Positions 54,933 through 63,943 of a stretch of 64,000 bases of DNA are shown here, one piece after another. How positions within the stretch are numbered: position 1 is the stretch's first letter; each line of letters opens with the position of its first letter. The stretch comes from Campylobacter hyointestinalis subsp. hyointestinalis (GTDB taxonomy: Bacteria > Campylobacterota > Campylobacteria > Campylobacterales > Campylobacteraceae): positions 186,001-250,000 of the forward strand of contig NZ_CP053827.1 in assembly GCF_013372145.1 (NCBI RefSeq), written 5' to 3'. The notes below the pieces were generated by a model. That model did no database searches and had not been told where the DNA came from. It was given only the letters and a program-made list of their open reading frames with translations. Both the position numbers and the translations under genes were made by a program.

Positions 54933-56143
54933 TATATAAACTCTTTTTCATTTTTGATTAGATCTTCGAAATTCTCTCTTTTGCGGATCAATCTATCTTT
55001 TCCGCCTTTTACCTCGATCTCTGCGGCTCTTGGTCTTGAGTTGTAGTTGCTAGACATTGAAAAACCGTAAGCTCCAGCTGATTTTACGACTAGTATATCT
55101 CCTGAGCTTAGTTCTGGTAAGCTTATGTTTTTACCTAAAAAATCTCCGCTTTCGCAAACAGGTCCTACGACATCGCAAAGCTCGCTTTCGCCTTCTTTTA
55201 AAGCGTCTATCTCATGATATGCTTCATAAAGACTAGGACGAATAAGATCATTCATCGCGCCATCTACTATCACAAATCTTTTACGGGACTCAGGCTTAGC
55301 GTCATTCGTTTTTTCATAAAGTACTTTAGTGATAAATACTCCGCAATTTCCTACTAAAAATCTTCCTGGTTCGCAGATTATGGTTACGTCCATTCCTTTT
55401 AGCGCTGATAAAATTCCTTGAGCGTAAGCGTATAGATCAGGATCATTTTCTTGATCGTATCTGATACCAACGCCGCCCCCTACATCAAAGAATTTGATAC
55501 CTATCTCAAGAGCTTTTAGCTCTCTTAAGAGCTTGCTTACGATGTTTGCTGCTTCGACTACTGGAGAGAGATCTGTTAGCTGACTTCCTATATGAAAATG
55601 AATGCCGACCGGATCTAAAAATTCGCTTTTATGCGCGTAGAGATACATTTTACGAGCTTTATCTATGCTGACTCCAAATTTATTTTCGCTAAGTCCAGTT
55701 GAGATATAAGGGTGTGTTTTTGGATCTACGTTTGGATTTACGCGTACTGAAATTCTAGCTGTTTTGCCTAGTTTTTCAGCTATTGACTCCACTCTTTTCA
55801 TCTCTTCTTCGCTTTCTAAATTTAGCATCAAGATATCTAAATTTAGAGCTTGCTCTATCTCTTCATCGCTTTTACCGACACCGCTATATATGATCTTATA
55901 GTTTTGTGCGCCTGCCATAAGCGCTCTTTTTATCTCACCTATGCTCACGCAGTCAAAACCAGCTCCTTGCGCGGCGATATGTTTTAAAACGCTCAAATTT
56001 GAGTTTGCTTTAACCGCGTAAGCTATGAGAGATTTTCTAGCGTTAAATTCTTTTTTTAATTTATTATATTGATTTTCTATATAGTCAAAATCATAGGCAT
56101 AAAGCGGCGTACCGTACTTTTTGGCAAGCAGTAAATAATCCAT
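54932..56143 (-). CDS. lysA: Diaminopimelate decarboxylase
   Basis: 403 aa from ATG 56143, preceded by GGAGACGTG. PLP enzyme that makes lysine. Signatures: GTPLYAYDFDYIENQYN, the PLP lysine in AYAVKANSNLSVL, VGIHFHIGSQLTDLSP, FFDVGGGVGIRY, EPGRFLVGNCGVF and VVGPVCESGDFLG. Its last codons overlap the HAD start by one base. Confidence 0.97.
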   Translation of the reverse strand: MDYLLLAKKYGTPLYAYDFDYIENQYNKLKKEFNARKSLIAYAVKANSNLSVLKHIAAQGAGFDCVSIGEIKRALMAGAQNYKIIYSGVGKSDEEIEQALNLDILMLNLESEEEMKRVESIAEKLGKTARISVRVNPNVDPKTHPYISTGLSENKFGVSIDKARKMYLYAHKSEFLDPVGIHFHIGSQLTDLSPVVEAANIVSKLLRELKALEIGIKFFDVGGGVGIRYDQENDPDLYAYAQGILSALKGMDVTIICEPGRFLVGNCGVFITKVLYEKTNDAKPESRKRFVIVDGAMNDLIRPSLYEAYHEIDALKEGESELCDVVGPVCESGDFLGKNISLPELSSGDILVVKSAGAYGFSMSSNYNSRPRAAEIEVKGGKDRLIRKRENFEDLIKNEKEFI

Positions 56144-56202
56144 CACGTCTCCAAACAATATATAATTGGTCGCTATTTTATCTAAATTTGTCTAAAAAAA
56201 AG

Positions 56203-57267
56203 CTAACTATTTTGATAAAACTTTTTAAATGCAAAAATGGCTAGTAAAATTATAGGCGCTATGATGCCGATCTCGGGAATTATCACTCCATTTGAGCTAA
56301 ATCTGATAAGCACAAATAAAACTCCCCATAAGCAAAGTGTAACTATAATGTGTATAAAACTAGCAAGAGCTAGATTAAAAAATCTACCTGTGATTGGTAG
56401 ATAATAATACAATATCATCACCATAAGTGGTGCAAATAACGGAAAAAATAGTAAAGAATACAGGGTTGATTTGATTTTATTTAAATTCAAATTTTCGTTT
56501 TTAAGAGCTAGAAGAGAATCTATGGCATCAGTAATTGAATAATTAGCGTTTGATTGGTATATGTTATCGATTGTTTTTGGTTTAAATCCGTTTAAAACTA
56601 GAAGTTCTTTTTCTTCAGTTTTCGTATAACCGCTTTTATTTAGGTCAAGATTTTGTGGTAAAGTGATGATGGAAACACCTTTTAGCACCCATGTATTGTC
56701 TTTAAAATCAGCCTTTTTTGCAAATATCTTACTTGTTATCTCGCTATCTGTAGTCTCAAATATCTTGACGTTATTTGCAACTCCTATCCCAGGAAGCAAG
56801 GATTCGATATATATAAATTTATTTTCGTATTTTAAAAATATACTATCTTTAGATATGCTTGAAGGAGACTGGAAATTCATCAGATTTTTTTGGTAATCTC
56901 TAGCATAAGCAAATGGCGTGGATGAAAGAAAAATGTAAAAAAACGTTATAAACAAAGAGATGAGAAAAGGGGATATTATAAGTGCGTTTTTACTAATGCC
57001 AAGTGAGTAAAAACTGACTAGTTCATTGCTTCTTATCATATTTATTTTTGAGACTATGAGTGCAAAAATAAGACTTAGAGGCAATACGTAATTTATCGCT
57101 GTAAGTGCTGTTAAACTAACATAAATGAGAGCTAAATTCGCACTTTTTGGAAAATCTTTTAAATTCGTTAAAGTATCTATACCTACATAAAATAGCTCTA
57201 AAGCTATAAAAATAATAAAAAAATATTTTAAATAAACCGCGCTAGTATATCTTGCAAATAATTTCAT
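56203..57267 (-). CDS. lptG: LptF/LptG-family permease (YjgP/YjgQ), probably LptG
   Basis: 354 aa from ATG 57267. Six membrane helices in two groups of three (about 10-110 and 260-350) around a periplasmic beta-jellyroll (about 125-255), the standard LptF/G layout. Family motifs: ALIVSKINMIRSNELVSFYS and LSLGISKNALIISPFL-like region. It moves lipopolysaccharide/lipooligosaccharide out of the inner membrane with LptB and the partner permease. Assignment to G, not F, rests on the C. jejuni order (the gene next to lysA). Confidence 0.85.
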   Translation of the reverse strand: MKLFARYTSAVYLKYFFIIFIALELFYVGIDTLTNLKDFPKSANLALIYVSLTALTAINYVLPLSLIFALIVSKINMIRSNELVSFYSLGISKNALIISPFLISLFITFFYIFLSSTPFAYARDYQKNLMNFQSPSSISKDSIFLKYENKFIYIESLLPGIGVANNVKIFETTDSEITSKIFAKKADFKDNTWVLKGVSIITLPQNLDLNKSGYTKTEEKELLVLNGFKPKTIDNIYQSNANYSITDAIDSLLALKNENLNLNKIKSTLYSLLFFPLFAPLMVMILYYYLPITGRFFNLALASFIHIIVTLCLWGVLFVLIRFSSNGVIIPEIGIIAPIILLAIFAFKKFYQNS

Positions 57268-57451
57268 AATATATCCAAATTGTAACTTAAAGCTTGATTT
57301 TAGCAAAATTTGACTTAAATTATTAACTAAAACAAGCTAGAATTTGCCAGTAATTTCATCTGTATAAACGTAGGCGGCTTTGATTTTACGGTCTTTTATG
57401 TGTATATATTAAAATTATTCGTAAAAATAAAATAGATAAATAGGTCAAATA

Positions 57452-58090
57452 ATGACAAATAAAAATATCGTTAAATTCTGTATACTTTGTACTTTGTGCT
57501 GTATCTGCGTAATTGTTTATCTAAATTTAGATACCGAAACTCTAAGATTGTACATAGAAAAACAGAGTAAATTTAGTGAGATTATTTATATACTTTTATG
57601 GATTATTTTACCTATTTTTATGTTTCCAGCAGCTGTTTTAGCCGTAGTTGGCGGAGTCTTTTTCGGTCTTTTCAAAGGTCTTGTTTTGACTATGATAGGA
57701 GTTGCTATAAACTCGGTTATTATGTATTTTATAGGCAAATATTTAGGTAAAGACTTTTTGGCTAGATTTTTTGACGTGAGTAAATTTAAAAAGGCTTATA
57801 TAAAAGATGAGTTTTTTACTATATTTTTACTTAGACTTATCCCGCTTATCCCATATAACGCCATAAATTATTTTGCTGGAGCGTTTGCTTTTAGATTTTG
57901 GAGATTTTTTTTGGGAAGTTTTTTAGGCAAAATAATAAGTAGCGTTGTCTTTTTAAATTTGGGTTTAAACGTAACTGATATAGGCTCGACAAAGTTCTTT
58001 TGGGCTGTTTTTTGGGTGTTTGTTTTGGTTATTTTATCTGTTGTTTTAAGATTTGGATATGATAAGATCTATGAAAAAGATAAATCTTAG
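57452..58090 (+). CDS. TVP38/TMEM64-family membrane protein
   Basis: 212 aa with about five membrane helices. The conserved SNARE-associated (VTT) domain is visible: FPAAVLAVVGGVFFGLFKG, NSVIMYFIGKYLGKDFLARF, LRLIPLIPYNAINYFAGAFA. Members may scramble or flip phospholipids. Its own promoter region (57310-57450) contains no strong hit. It leads rightward to the rdgB gene after a 50-bp gap. Confidence 0.88.
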   Translation: MTNKNIVKFCILCTLCCICVIVYLNLDTETLRLYIEKQSKFSEIIYILLWIILPIFMFPAAVLAVVGGVFFGLFKGLVLTMIGVAINSVIMYFIGKYLGKDFLARFFDVSKFKKAYIKDEFFTIFLLRLIPLIPYNAINYFAGAFAFRFWRFFLGSFLGKIISSVVFLNLGLNVTDIGSTKFFWAVFWVFVLVILSVVLRFGYDKIYEKDKS

Positions 58091-58140
58091 ATTAAGCCGT
58101 TTTTAGTAAAATTCTACTTTTTATTTTTTAAGGAAAAACC

Positions 58141-58755
58141 GTGAAAATAGTTCTTGCGACAAACAACAAAGATAAAGTAAAAGAGATAAAAGCATTTTAT
58201 AAGGATTATGAAATTTATGCCTTGAGTGAAATTTGTGAGCCTTTTGAAATAGAAGAAAACGGAAAAAGTTTTAAGGAAAACGCGCTTATAAAAGCAAGAG
58301 CAGTCTATACAAAGCTTTGTGAGCTTGGACTTGAAAATGAGTTTGTAAGTCTTAGTGATGATAGTGGGATAAGCGTAGAAGCGCTTGGTTTTGCACCAGG
58401 AATTTACTCGGCAAGATATAGCGGTGAGCGTGCTACTGATGCAAGCAATAGAGAAAAGCTTGCCTGTGAACTTCATAAACTCGGACTGACTAAAAGCAGA
58501 GCATTTTATACTGCTTGTATAGCAGTCGTGAGTAAATTCGGTGAGTTTAGTACGCATGGATTTATGCATGGCACGGTTATAAATGAAGAGCGTGGCGATA
58601 ATGGTTTTGGGTATGATTTTATGTTTATACCAGACGGTTTTGATAAAACAGTAGGGGAGATAGAGCCTAAAATAAAGCTGGAGATTTCTCATAGATCAAG
58701 GGGCTTAGAGCTAGCAAAATACGTATTAAAAAGTCTTAGTAAACACTACAAATAA
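58141..58755 (+). CDS. rdgB: dITP/XTP pyrophosphatase (RdgB/HAM1)
   Basis: 204 aa. It removes non-canonical purine nucleotides. Signatures: VLATNNKDKVKEIKAFY (entry motif), EENGKSFKENALIKARA, LSDDSGISVEALGFAPGIYS, RGDNGFGYDFMFIPD and SHRSRGLELA. It starts with GTG (AAGGAAAAACC upstream). It is followed by a strong stem-loop. Confidence 0.97.
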   Translation: MKIVLATNNKDKVKEIKAFYKDYEIYALSEICEPFEIEENGKSFKENALIKARAVYTKLCELGLENEFVSLSDDSGISVEALGFAPGIYSARYSGERATDASNREKLACELHKLGLTKSRAFYTACIAVVSKFGEFSTHGFMHGTVINEERGDNGFGYDFMFIPDGFDKTVGEIEPKIKLEISHRSRGLELAKYVLKSLSKHYK

Positions 58756-58762
58756 TCCAGTT

Positions 58763-58792
58763 AAGTCTAAATTTATATAAAAATTTAGACTT
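58763..58792 (+). terminator. Stem-loop after rdgB
   Basis: A perfect 12-bp stem, AAGTCTAAATTT / AAATTTAGACTT, loop ATATAA, 7 bp after the rdgB stop. There is no strong T run after it, so it may work as a weak terminator. Confidence 0.55.
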
Positions 58793-58919
58793 ATTATCTA
58801 CAAAATATACAAAAATATATAAAATGTGTAGAATATAAACATAACGCTTGATATTTTACTAAATTTTATGTTACTTTCGTTTATCAAATTTATGAAATTA
58901 ATAAAATATACTGATAAAA

Positions 58920-58935
58920 TATCTATATATAGATA
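58920..58935. promoter_or_regulatory. 16-bp palindrome upstream of the uptake operon
   Basis: TATCTATATATAGATA is a perfect palindrome 85 bp before the TonB receptor ATG, with GATAAAATATC just before it. It lies where a Fur-type or other metal-responsive repressor might bind. The surrounding DNA is very AT-rich, so chance is possible. The 265-bp space 58756-59020 holds, in order, the stem-loop, this palindrome and the -10 box. Confidence 0.35.
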
Positions 58936-58979
58936 AATAAAACTTAAAATATAAATTTTAATATTTTTAAAAAAATGGT

Positions 58980-58985
58980 TATAAT
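58980..58985 (+). promoter_or_regulatory. Probable -10 element of the uptake operon
   Basis: TATAAT in TGGTTATAATG, 35 bp before ATG 59021; GAAAGGA at 59003-59009 is the ribosome-binding site. Confidence 0.5.
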
Positions 58986-59020
58986 GACAAATCTAAATTT
59001 TTGAAAGGATTTGAATTTAT

Positions 59021-61024
59021 ATGAAAAAACATCTATTTTTAAGCTTTGCTCTTTGCTCTGTTTTATTTGGAGCTGATGATGTATTTGATCTTGGTGTAGT
59101 CGAGATCAGCACCAACAAAAACGCTACACCCCCCCCGGTGTAGAAAAGATCTCAAAATCCCAGATGGAGCTAAATAACGCTATCAGCGTAACAGACGTCG
59201 CTATAGCTACGCCAGGAGTTAGCATAAAGGGTGCTAGTGGTAGCAGAAATGAAAGTATGATAAACGTACGTGGATTTACTTCTACTAGAGTTCCTATTTA
59301 TATAGATGGAATTCCTGCTTACGTACCATACGATGGAAATATGGATCTTGGTAGATTTACGACTGCGGATCTATCTCAAATCGACATTTCAAAAGGTGCA
59401 AGTAGTGTTTTATACGGACCAAACTCGCTTGGCGGCGTTATAAATTTAGTTTCTATAAAGCCTACAAAAGAGCTTGAAGCAGAGCTTCACTATGGTATGA
59501 AATACGGCTCCACAAAAGGCGAAGCTAGCAAAAATTTATTTGATAGCCAAGAGGATTTTAGAGTAGGAACTAAGCAAGAAAAGTTTTATTTGCAAGCTAC
59601 TGGCTCATTTAGAGAAGGCTACAACGGTCCTACTCCTGATGGTCTACATTCAACTACTGATCTTAGCCATTCAAATGAAACAAGAGATAAAAAGATAGGG
59701 CTAAAAGCAGGTTTTACTCCAAATGATACGGACGAGTATAGCCGCTAAACAAGAAGGTGATAAAACAGGCAAAATTTATCAAGGAGAGGATCCAAATAGC
59801 TTAGGAAAAGATAGGTATTGGTATTGGCCTGATTGGAATAAAGAGAGTTGGTATTTTCTCTCAGATACTCAGTTTGATGGCTGGTATATCAAAAGCAAAA
59901 TTTACTATGATAAATTTATAAATGAGCTACAAAATATGGCTAATAGCAAATTTAATACCATAGCAAACGGTAAGCAAGGATGGGTAAGCTATTATGATGA
60001 TTATAGTTTTGGCGGTGGGATTGAAGTAGGTGTAGATACAAGCGATAATAATATTATCAAATTTGCCCCTAGTTTTAAAGAAGACTTGCATAAAGAACGC
60101 AATCTATATCCAAAATTACCTACGAATAATGAGCCGTCGCAAAAAAGCAAAGATAGGATGTATAGCTTTGCTATAGAAGATACATATAGTTTTAGTGAGA
60201 TGACGTCTTTAACCATTGGCGCTAGATATGATAAAAGAGACGCTGTATCTGCTCAGGAATTTGGAGTGCCTGAGTGGGGTTCTGGATCAGCTTACTATCT
60301 ATTTAACTTCCCTACAAAAGACGATGACGCATTTAACTATCAAGCACTTTTAGAGCATAGTTTTGATGATAAAGACAGCATTTATGCAAGTTTTGCTAAA
60401 AAGACATATTTTCCTACGCTAAAGGAAAGATATAGTTCAAGATTTGGTAAAAACTTACAAAACCCAAATTTAGCTCCGGAGCAATCACTAAATTATGAGA
60501 TAGGCTACAAAAGAGACTTTGATAGCTTTGATATTAGTTTAGCACTATTTTACTCAGATATTAGTGACAAGATCGAAGCCATAAAAGTAGGGGTTCTAGA
60601 ACAAAACCAAAATGTTGGCAAAGCTGAAATTTACGGTGTTGAGCTAGGAGCCAATGCTATGCTTCTTGATAACCTAAAAATTGGAACAAACTATACTTAT
60701 ATGCACTCAGACGCAAAGCAAGAGAGCATATATCTCACAGATATCCCAAAACATAAATTCTTTGCTTATGCAGATCTCAAACTTAACTCTAAATTTAGAG
60801 TTTATTTGAGCGAGTATGGACAAACTGGTGCCAAATCAAATAGCAACGGCACTTACTCTCCAGCAGGTTTTGCAGTGACAAATCTAAAGCTTATCTATGA
60901 CGCTACAAAAAATCTTAGTTTTGATTTAGGTGTTGAGAATTTGTTTGATAAAGCTTATGCTTATACAGATGGTTATTATGAAAATGGTAGAACTTTCGTG
61001 TTTAATGCGAGGTACAAATACTAA
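59021..61024 (+). pseudogene. TonB-dependent outer-membrane receptor, two frameshifts (C8 tract and a 5-bp repeat loss)
   Basis: The start MKKHLFLSFALCSVLFGADD is a signal peptide, then VFDLGVVEIST. The frame stops at TAG 59141-59143 after the C8 run (59129-59136); a ninth C would join it to GVEKISKSQMELNNAISVTD. The plug domain (VRGFTSTRVPIYIDGIP, ISKGASSVLYGPNSLGGVIN) and first strands follow. A second break at 59737-59748 gives TAA after DTDEYS; the next frame resumes at AAKQEGDKTG and reads through the barrel to a C-terminal aromatic strand (TFVFNARYKY). With both repaired it is about 669 aa. The family imports ferric siderophores, haem or other metal chelates with TonB. The gene leads an operon with a monooxygenase and Fec-type ABC transporter genes. 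As it stands no full receptor can be made. Confidence 0.88.
59129..59136 (+). repeat. C8 contingency tract in the receptor gene
   Basis: Eight C's, 108 bp after the ATG and just past the signal peptide. C8 leads to TAG eight bases later; C9 (or C6) puts the receptor in frame. G/C tracts of 8 or more are the classic phase-variation switch in Campylobacter. Confidence 0.8.
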
Positions 61025-61971
61025 TGAGACACGGGATCTTTGCGTTATTTGAAAATTTAGAAAATGACGAGAAAAAGAGTTTTAAAGAGGCGTTTAAAAC
61101 TATAAAATTTATAGAAAAATTAGGCTTTGATGAAGCGTGGATAAGTGAGCATCATTTTAATAGTTTCTCTCTTACTTCTAGTCCAGTTGCTCTTGCGGCC
61201 TATGCTTTGGCAAAAACAAAACGCCTTAAAATCGGCGTTGCGGGATTTATACTTCCTGCTTATGACACTCTTCGCTTAGCTAGTGATATAAGCAATTTAG
61301 AAGCGATCAGCGGCGGTAGATTAATAACTGGTTTTGCAAAAGGCTCTTTTCCTATCATCGATAAAGTTCAAGGCAGAAATCCAAATTTAAACAGAAAAAT
61401 TATGCTTGAAAAGCTTGATGAGCTAAATTTTATGTTTGATGAGCTTAATATCACTCCAAAAGTTAATAAACCGCAGTTTTATATGGCAAGTGTGCATGAT
61501 GAGAGCTTGGGATTTGCTGCTAGACGCGGATATCCTATTTTAGCAAGCATTAGATCAAGTATAGATGATGTTTTGAGCATAAAAGAGCGTTATAAAAAAA
61601 TAGCTGGATTTTATCCGAAAATGGGACTGATCAGAGCTATAAATATAAACAAAAACAAGGATAAATCAAGCCTTGAAGCTAGCAAAGCTATAAGCTTTTT
61701 CTTTAAAGCGATGACCGGAGCGCAAAACGAAGCTACATTTGAAATGGTAAAAGATAGTGAGTATGAAAAACTTAGAAATGAGTTTTTTGATCCCAAATTG
61801 CTACAAAAATTTGCCATAACAGGAGACGTAAAAGAGTGTAAAAAGCAGGTTTTAGAGCTAGTGAAAGCTACTAATATAGATCATATCATTTTAAAACCAG
61901 CAGCTTTAAGCTACAAACGCCATAAAGAAATTTTAAAAGATTACGCTAGAAAGATAATGCCTTATGTTTAA
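61024..61971 (+). CDS. Luciferase-like flavin-dependent monooxygenase (LLM class)
   Basis: 315 aa, bacterial luciferase/alkanal monooxygenase fold. Start MRHGIFALFENLENDEK; the core has GFDEAWISEHHFNSFSLTSS (typical EHH), LKIGVAGFILPAYDTLRLAS and LEAISGGRLITGFAKG, the usual LLM signature. These enzymes use reduced flavin and oxygen to oxidise aldehydes, sulfonates or chelators such as NTA and EDTA. Its ATG overlaps the receptor stop (TAATG), and it overlaps the binding-protein gene by 8 bp, so it is tightly tied to the uptake operon. A role in releasing metal from an imported chelate is suggested by position; flavin reductase is not encoded here. Intact. Confidence 0.9.
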   Translation: MRHGIFALFENLENDEKKSFKEAFKTIKFIEKLGFDEAWISEHHFNSFSLTSSPVALAAYALAKTKRLKIGVAGFILPAYDTLRLASDISNLEAISGGRLITGFAKGSFPIIDKVQGRNPNLNRKIMLEKLDELNFMFDELNITPKVNKPQFYMASVHDESLGFAARRGYPILASIRSSIDDVLSIKERYKKIAGFYPKMGLIRAININKNKDKSSLEASKAISFFFKAMTGAQNEATFEMVKDSEYEKLRNEFFDPKLLQKFAITGDVKECKKQVLELVKATNIDHIILKPAALSYKRHKEILKDYARKIMPYV

Positions 61972-62977
61972 ATTTATACTTTTGTGTTTTTTAGCTATAG
62001 CGGCTAATGCGAGTTTGATTTTAGGTAAATTTGAGTGTCAAAACTGCGAAAATTTAAATCCGCAAAATATCAAAAAAGTCTATGCGAGCAATCCGACTTT
62101 GCTTTATTGCCTCTATAGCTTTGATAAAAGCTTGATAGCTGGACTTGTTTTTGAGTTTTGGGATATCGAAAAAAGATATCTTGATAAAAATGTGTATAGT
62201 TTGCCAGTTGTAGGTGGATTTTACGGACAAGGTAGAGTGCCAAATATCGAAATGGTTTTAAGCTTAAAACCAGATCTTATCATAACTAGCAGAGGCACAA
62301 AAGACGATCCAAAATACGGAGGAATTTTTAGAGCTTTAAAAATCCCAGTTTTGTATATAGATGATGAAGATAGCTTTGGAGTTGAATTGTACAAGGCATT
62401 TGGAGAGGTTTTTGGCAACCAAAAAAGAGCAGATGAGCTGATATCTTACGCCGAGCAAAGTAAAAATTTGGCTAAAAGTTTAGCTGGTCTTAGCTTAGAT
62501 AAACCAAGCGTATATTACGCTTTTGGTAGTGATGGGCTTGAGACTGAGTGCGCAAGCTCAAGTTTTATAAAACTCGTAGATCTAGCAGGTGGAGACAGTG
62601 CCAAATTTAAATGTAAATCAAAAAACAAAATGAGCCGAGTAAAGGCGGATTTTGAAAAAATCTTGGCGGCAAACCCTGAAGTCATACTAGTCTATGAAAA
62701 GGAATTTTTTGATAAAATTTGGAGTGATAAAAAGTGGAGCTTGATAAACGCAGTTAAAAATAAAAGAGTCTATCTCATACCCAGAAGCCCTTTTTCGTGG
62801 GTAGGAAAACATGCTAGTTTTACAAAGCTTTTAGGGCTTAGATGGCTTATAGATGTTTTGCATAAAGACGCTTTAAACTTAGATGTAAGGCGTGAAGCTA
62901 GTGAGTTTTACAGGCTATTTTTGTATGTGGATCTAAGTAAAGACGATCTGGATTTTATATTAAATGAAAAAAATTAG
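61964..62977 (+). CDS. Periplasmic metal-chelate binding protein (FecB/CeuE-like fold)
   Basis: 337 aa with a signal peptide (MFKFILLCFLAIAANASLIL). Class III helical-backbone binding fold: VGGFYGQGRVPNIEMVLSLK (family NxExVLxLKPDL motif), LKPDLIITSRG, then the helix bridge and a C-terminal lobe with VILVYEKEFFDKIWS, WSLINAVKNKRVYLIPRSPF and FTKLLGLRWLIDVL. Unusually it has several cysteines (ECQNCENL, ECASSSF, FKCKSK). The substrate could be a ferric siderophore, haem, cobalamin or nickel complex. It overlaps the permease gene by 14 bp. Confidence 0.88.
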   Translation: MFKFILLCFLAIAANASLILGKFECQNCENLNPQNIKKVYASNPTLLYCLYSFDKSLIAGLVFEFWDIEKRYLDKNVYSLPVVGGFYGQGRVPNIEMVLSLKPDLIITSRGTKDDPKYGGIFRALKIPVLYIDDEDSFGVELYKAFGEVFGNQKRADELISYAEQSKNLAKSLAGLSLDKPSVYYAFGSDGLETECASSSFIKLVDLAGGDSAKFKCKSKNKMSRVKADFEKILAANPEVILVYEKEFFDKIWSDKKWSLINAVKNKRVYLIPRSPFSWVGKHASFTKLLGLRWLIDVLHKDALNLDVRREASEFYRLFLYVDLSKDDLDFILNEKN

Positions 62978-63943
62978 TTTTATTTTTATTTTTGCTCTGC
63001 TTGTTATATTTAGCGTTATATCTTTGACAAATGGTAAATTTGATATAAGTATGAGCGAATATCTAAGAGTTTTTACGGGGATTTTTAGCGGTGAGCAAAT
63101 TCCTGCTTCTGTTATCGTGCTTGATATCAGGCTTCCTAGAGTGATCGCAGCTATCATCATAGGATCAGCACTTGGCGTAGCAGGTGGTGCTTATCAAAAT
63201 ATGTTTATAAATCCATTAGTAAGTCCGTCTATCCTTGGAGTTTTGAGTGGTGCTAGTTTTGGCGCGGCGCTTGCTATGGTGATGGGTTTTGGTGTGTTTC
63301 ATCAGATGCTTTTTACTTTTATATTTGGTTTTGTTGCTGTTTTTTAGCAGTGATCATTGCTCTGTTTGGCGGAAGCAAAAATATGATAATGCTAGTTCTT
63401 GGCGGCGTTATATCAAGCTCTCTTTTTAGTTCGTTTTTAGCAGTTTTAAAGTATATAGCAGACCCAAATGAAACGCTTCCTGCGATAACTTATTTTCTTA
63501 TGGGAAGCCTGAGTTTTGCTACAAAAGAAGTTGTTTTTGTCGTTTTTATACCTATGGTTTTTGGTACTTTATCTCTTATATTTTTTGGCAAGCAGATAGA
63601 CGCTCTTAGTATGGGTGAAGAAGAAGCAAAAAGTCTTGGGGTAAATGTGAAGATGCTTAAAATTTGTGTTATATTTTTTGCTACTTTGATATCTGCTTTA
63701 AGCGTAATGCTAGCTGGAATCATAGGCTGGATAGGACTTATCGTGCCTCATATAGCTAGATTCGTTTATGGGGCAAACTCACGCACTATGCTGTTTAGTT
63801 CGGCATTTATAGGAGCTTTGTTTTTGCTTGTTTGTGATCTTTTAAGTAGGGAGCTTTTTACTTACGAAGTTCCTATTGGTATAGTTTCAAGCCTATTTGG
63901 AATCCCTATATTTTTAGCTGTTTTACTTAGGAGAAGATCTTGA
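62964..63943 (+). pseudogene. FecCD-family ABC permease, frameshifted at a T6 tract
   Basis: The first part (ATG 62964, MKKISFIFIFALLVIFSVIS) reads through VIVLDIRLPRVIAAIIIGSALG and stops at TAG 63347 after the T6 run at 63341-63346. The next frame picks up at once (LAVIIALFGGSKNMIML) and continues through WIGLIVPHIARFVYGANSR to the RRRS end. A seventh T would give a continuous 326-aa protein (980 bp plus one is divisible by three), the normal length and motif set for FecCD permeases (about ten helices). Whether the locus is decayed or switches by slippage is not decided by the sequence. It follows the binding-protein gene with a 14-bp overlap. Confidence 0.88.
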
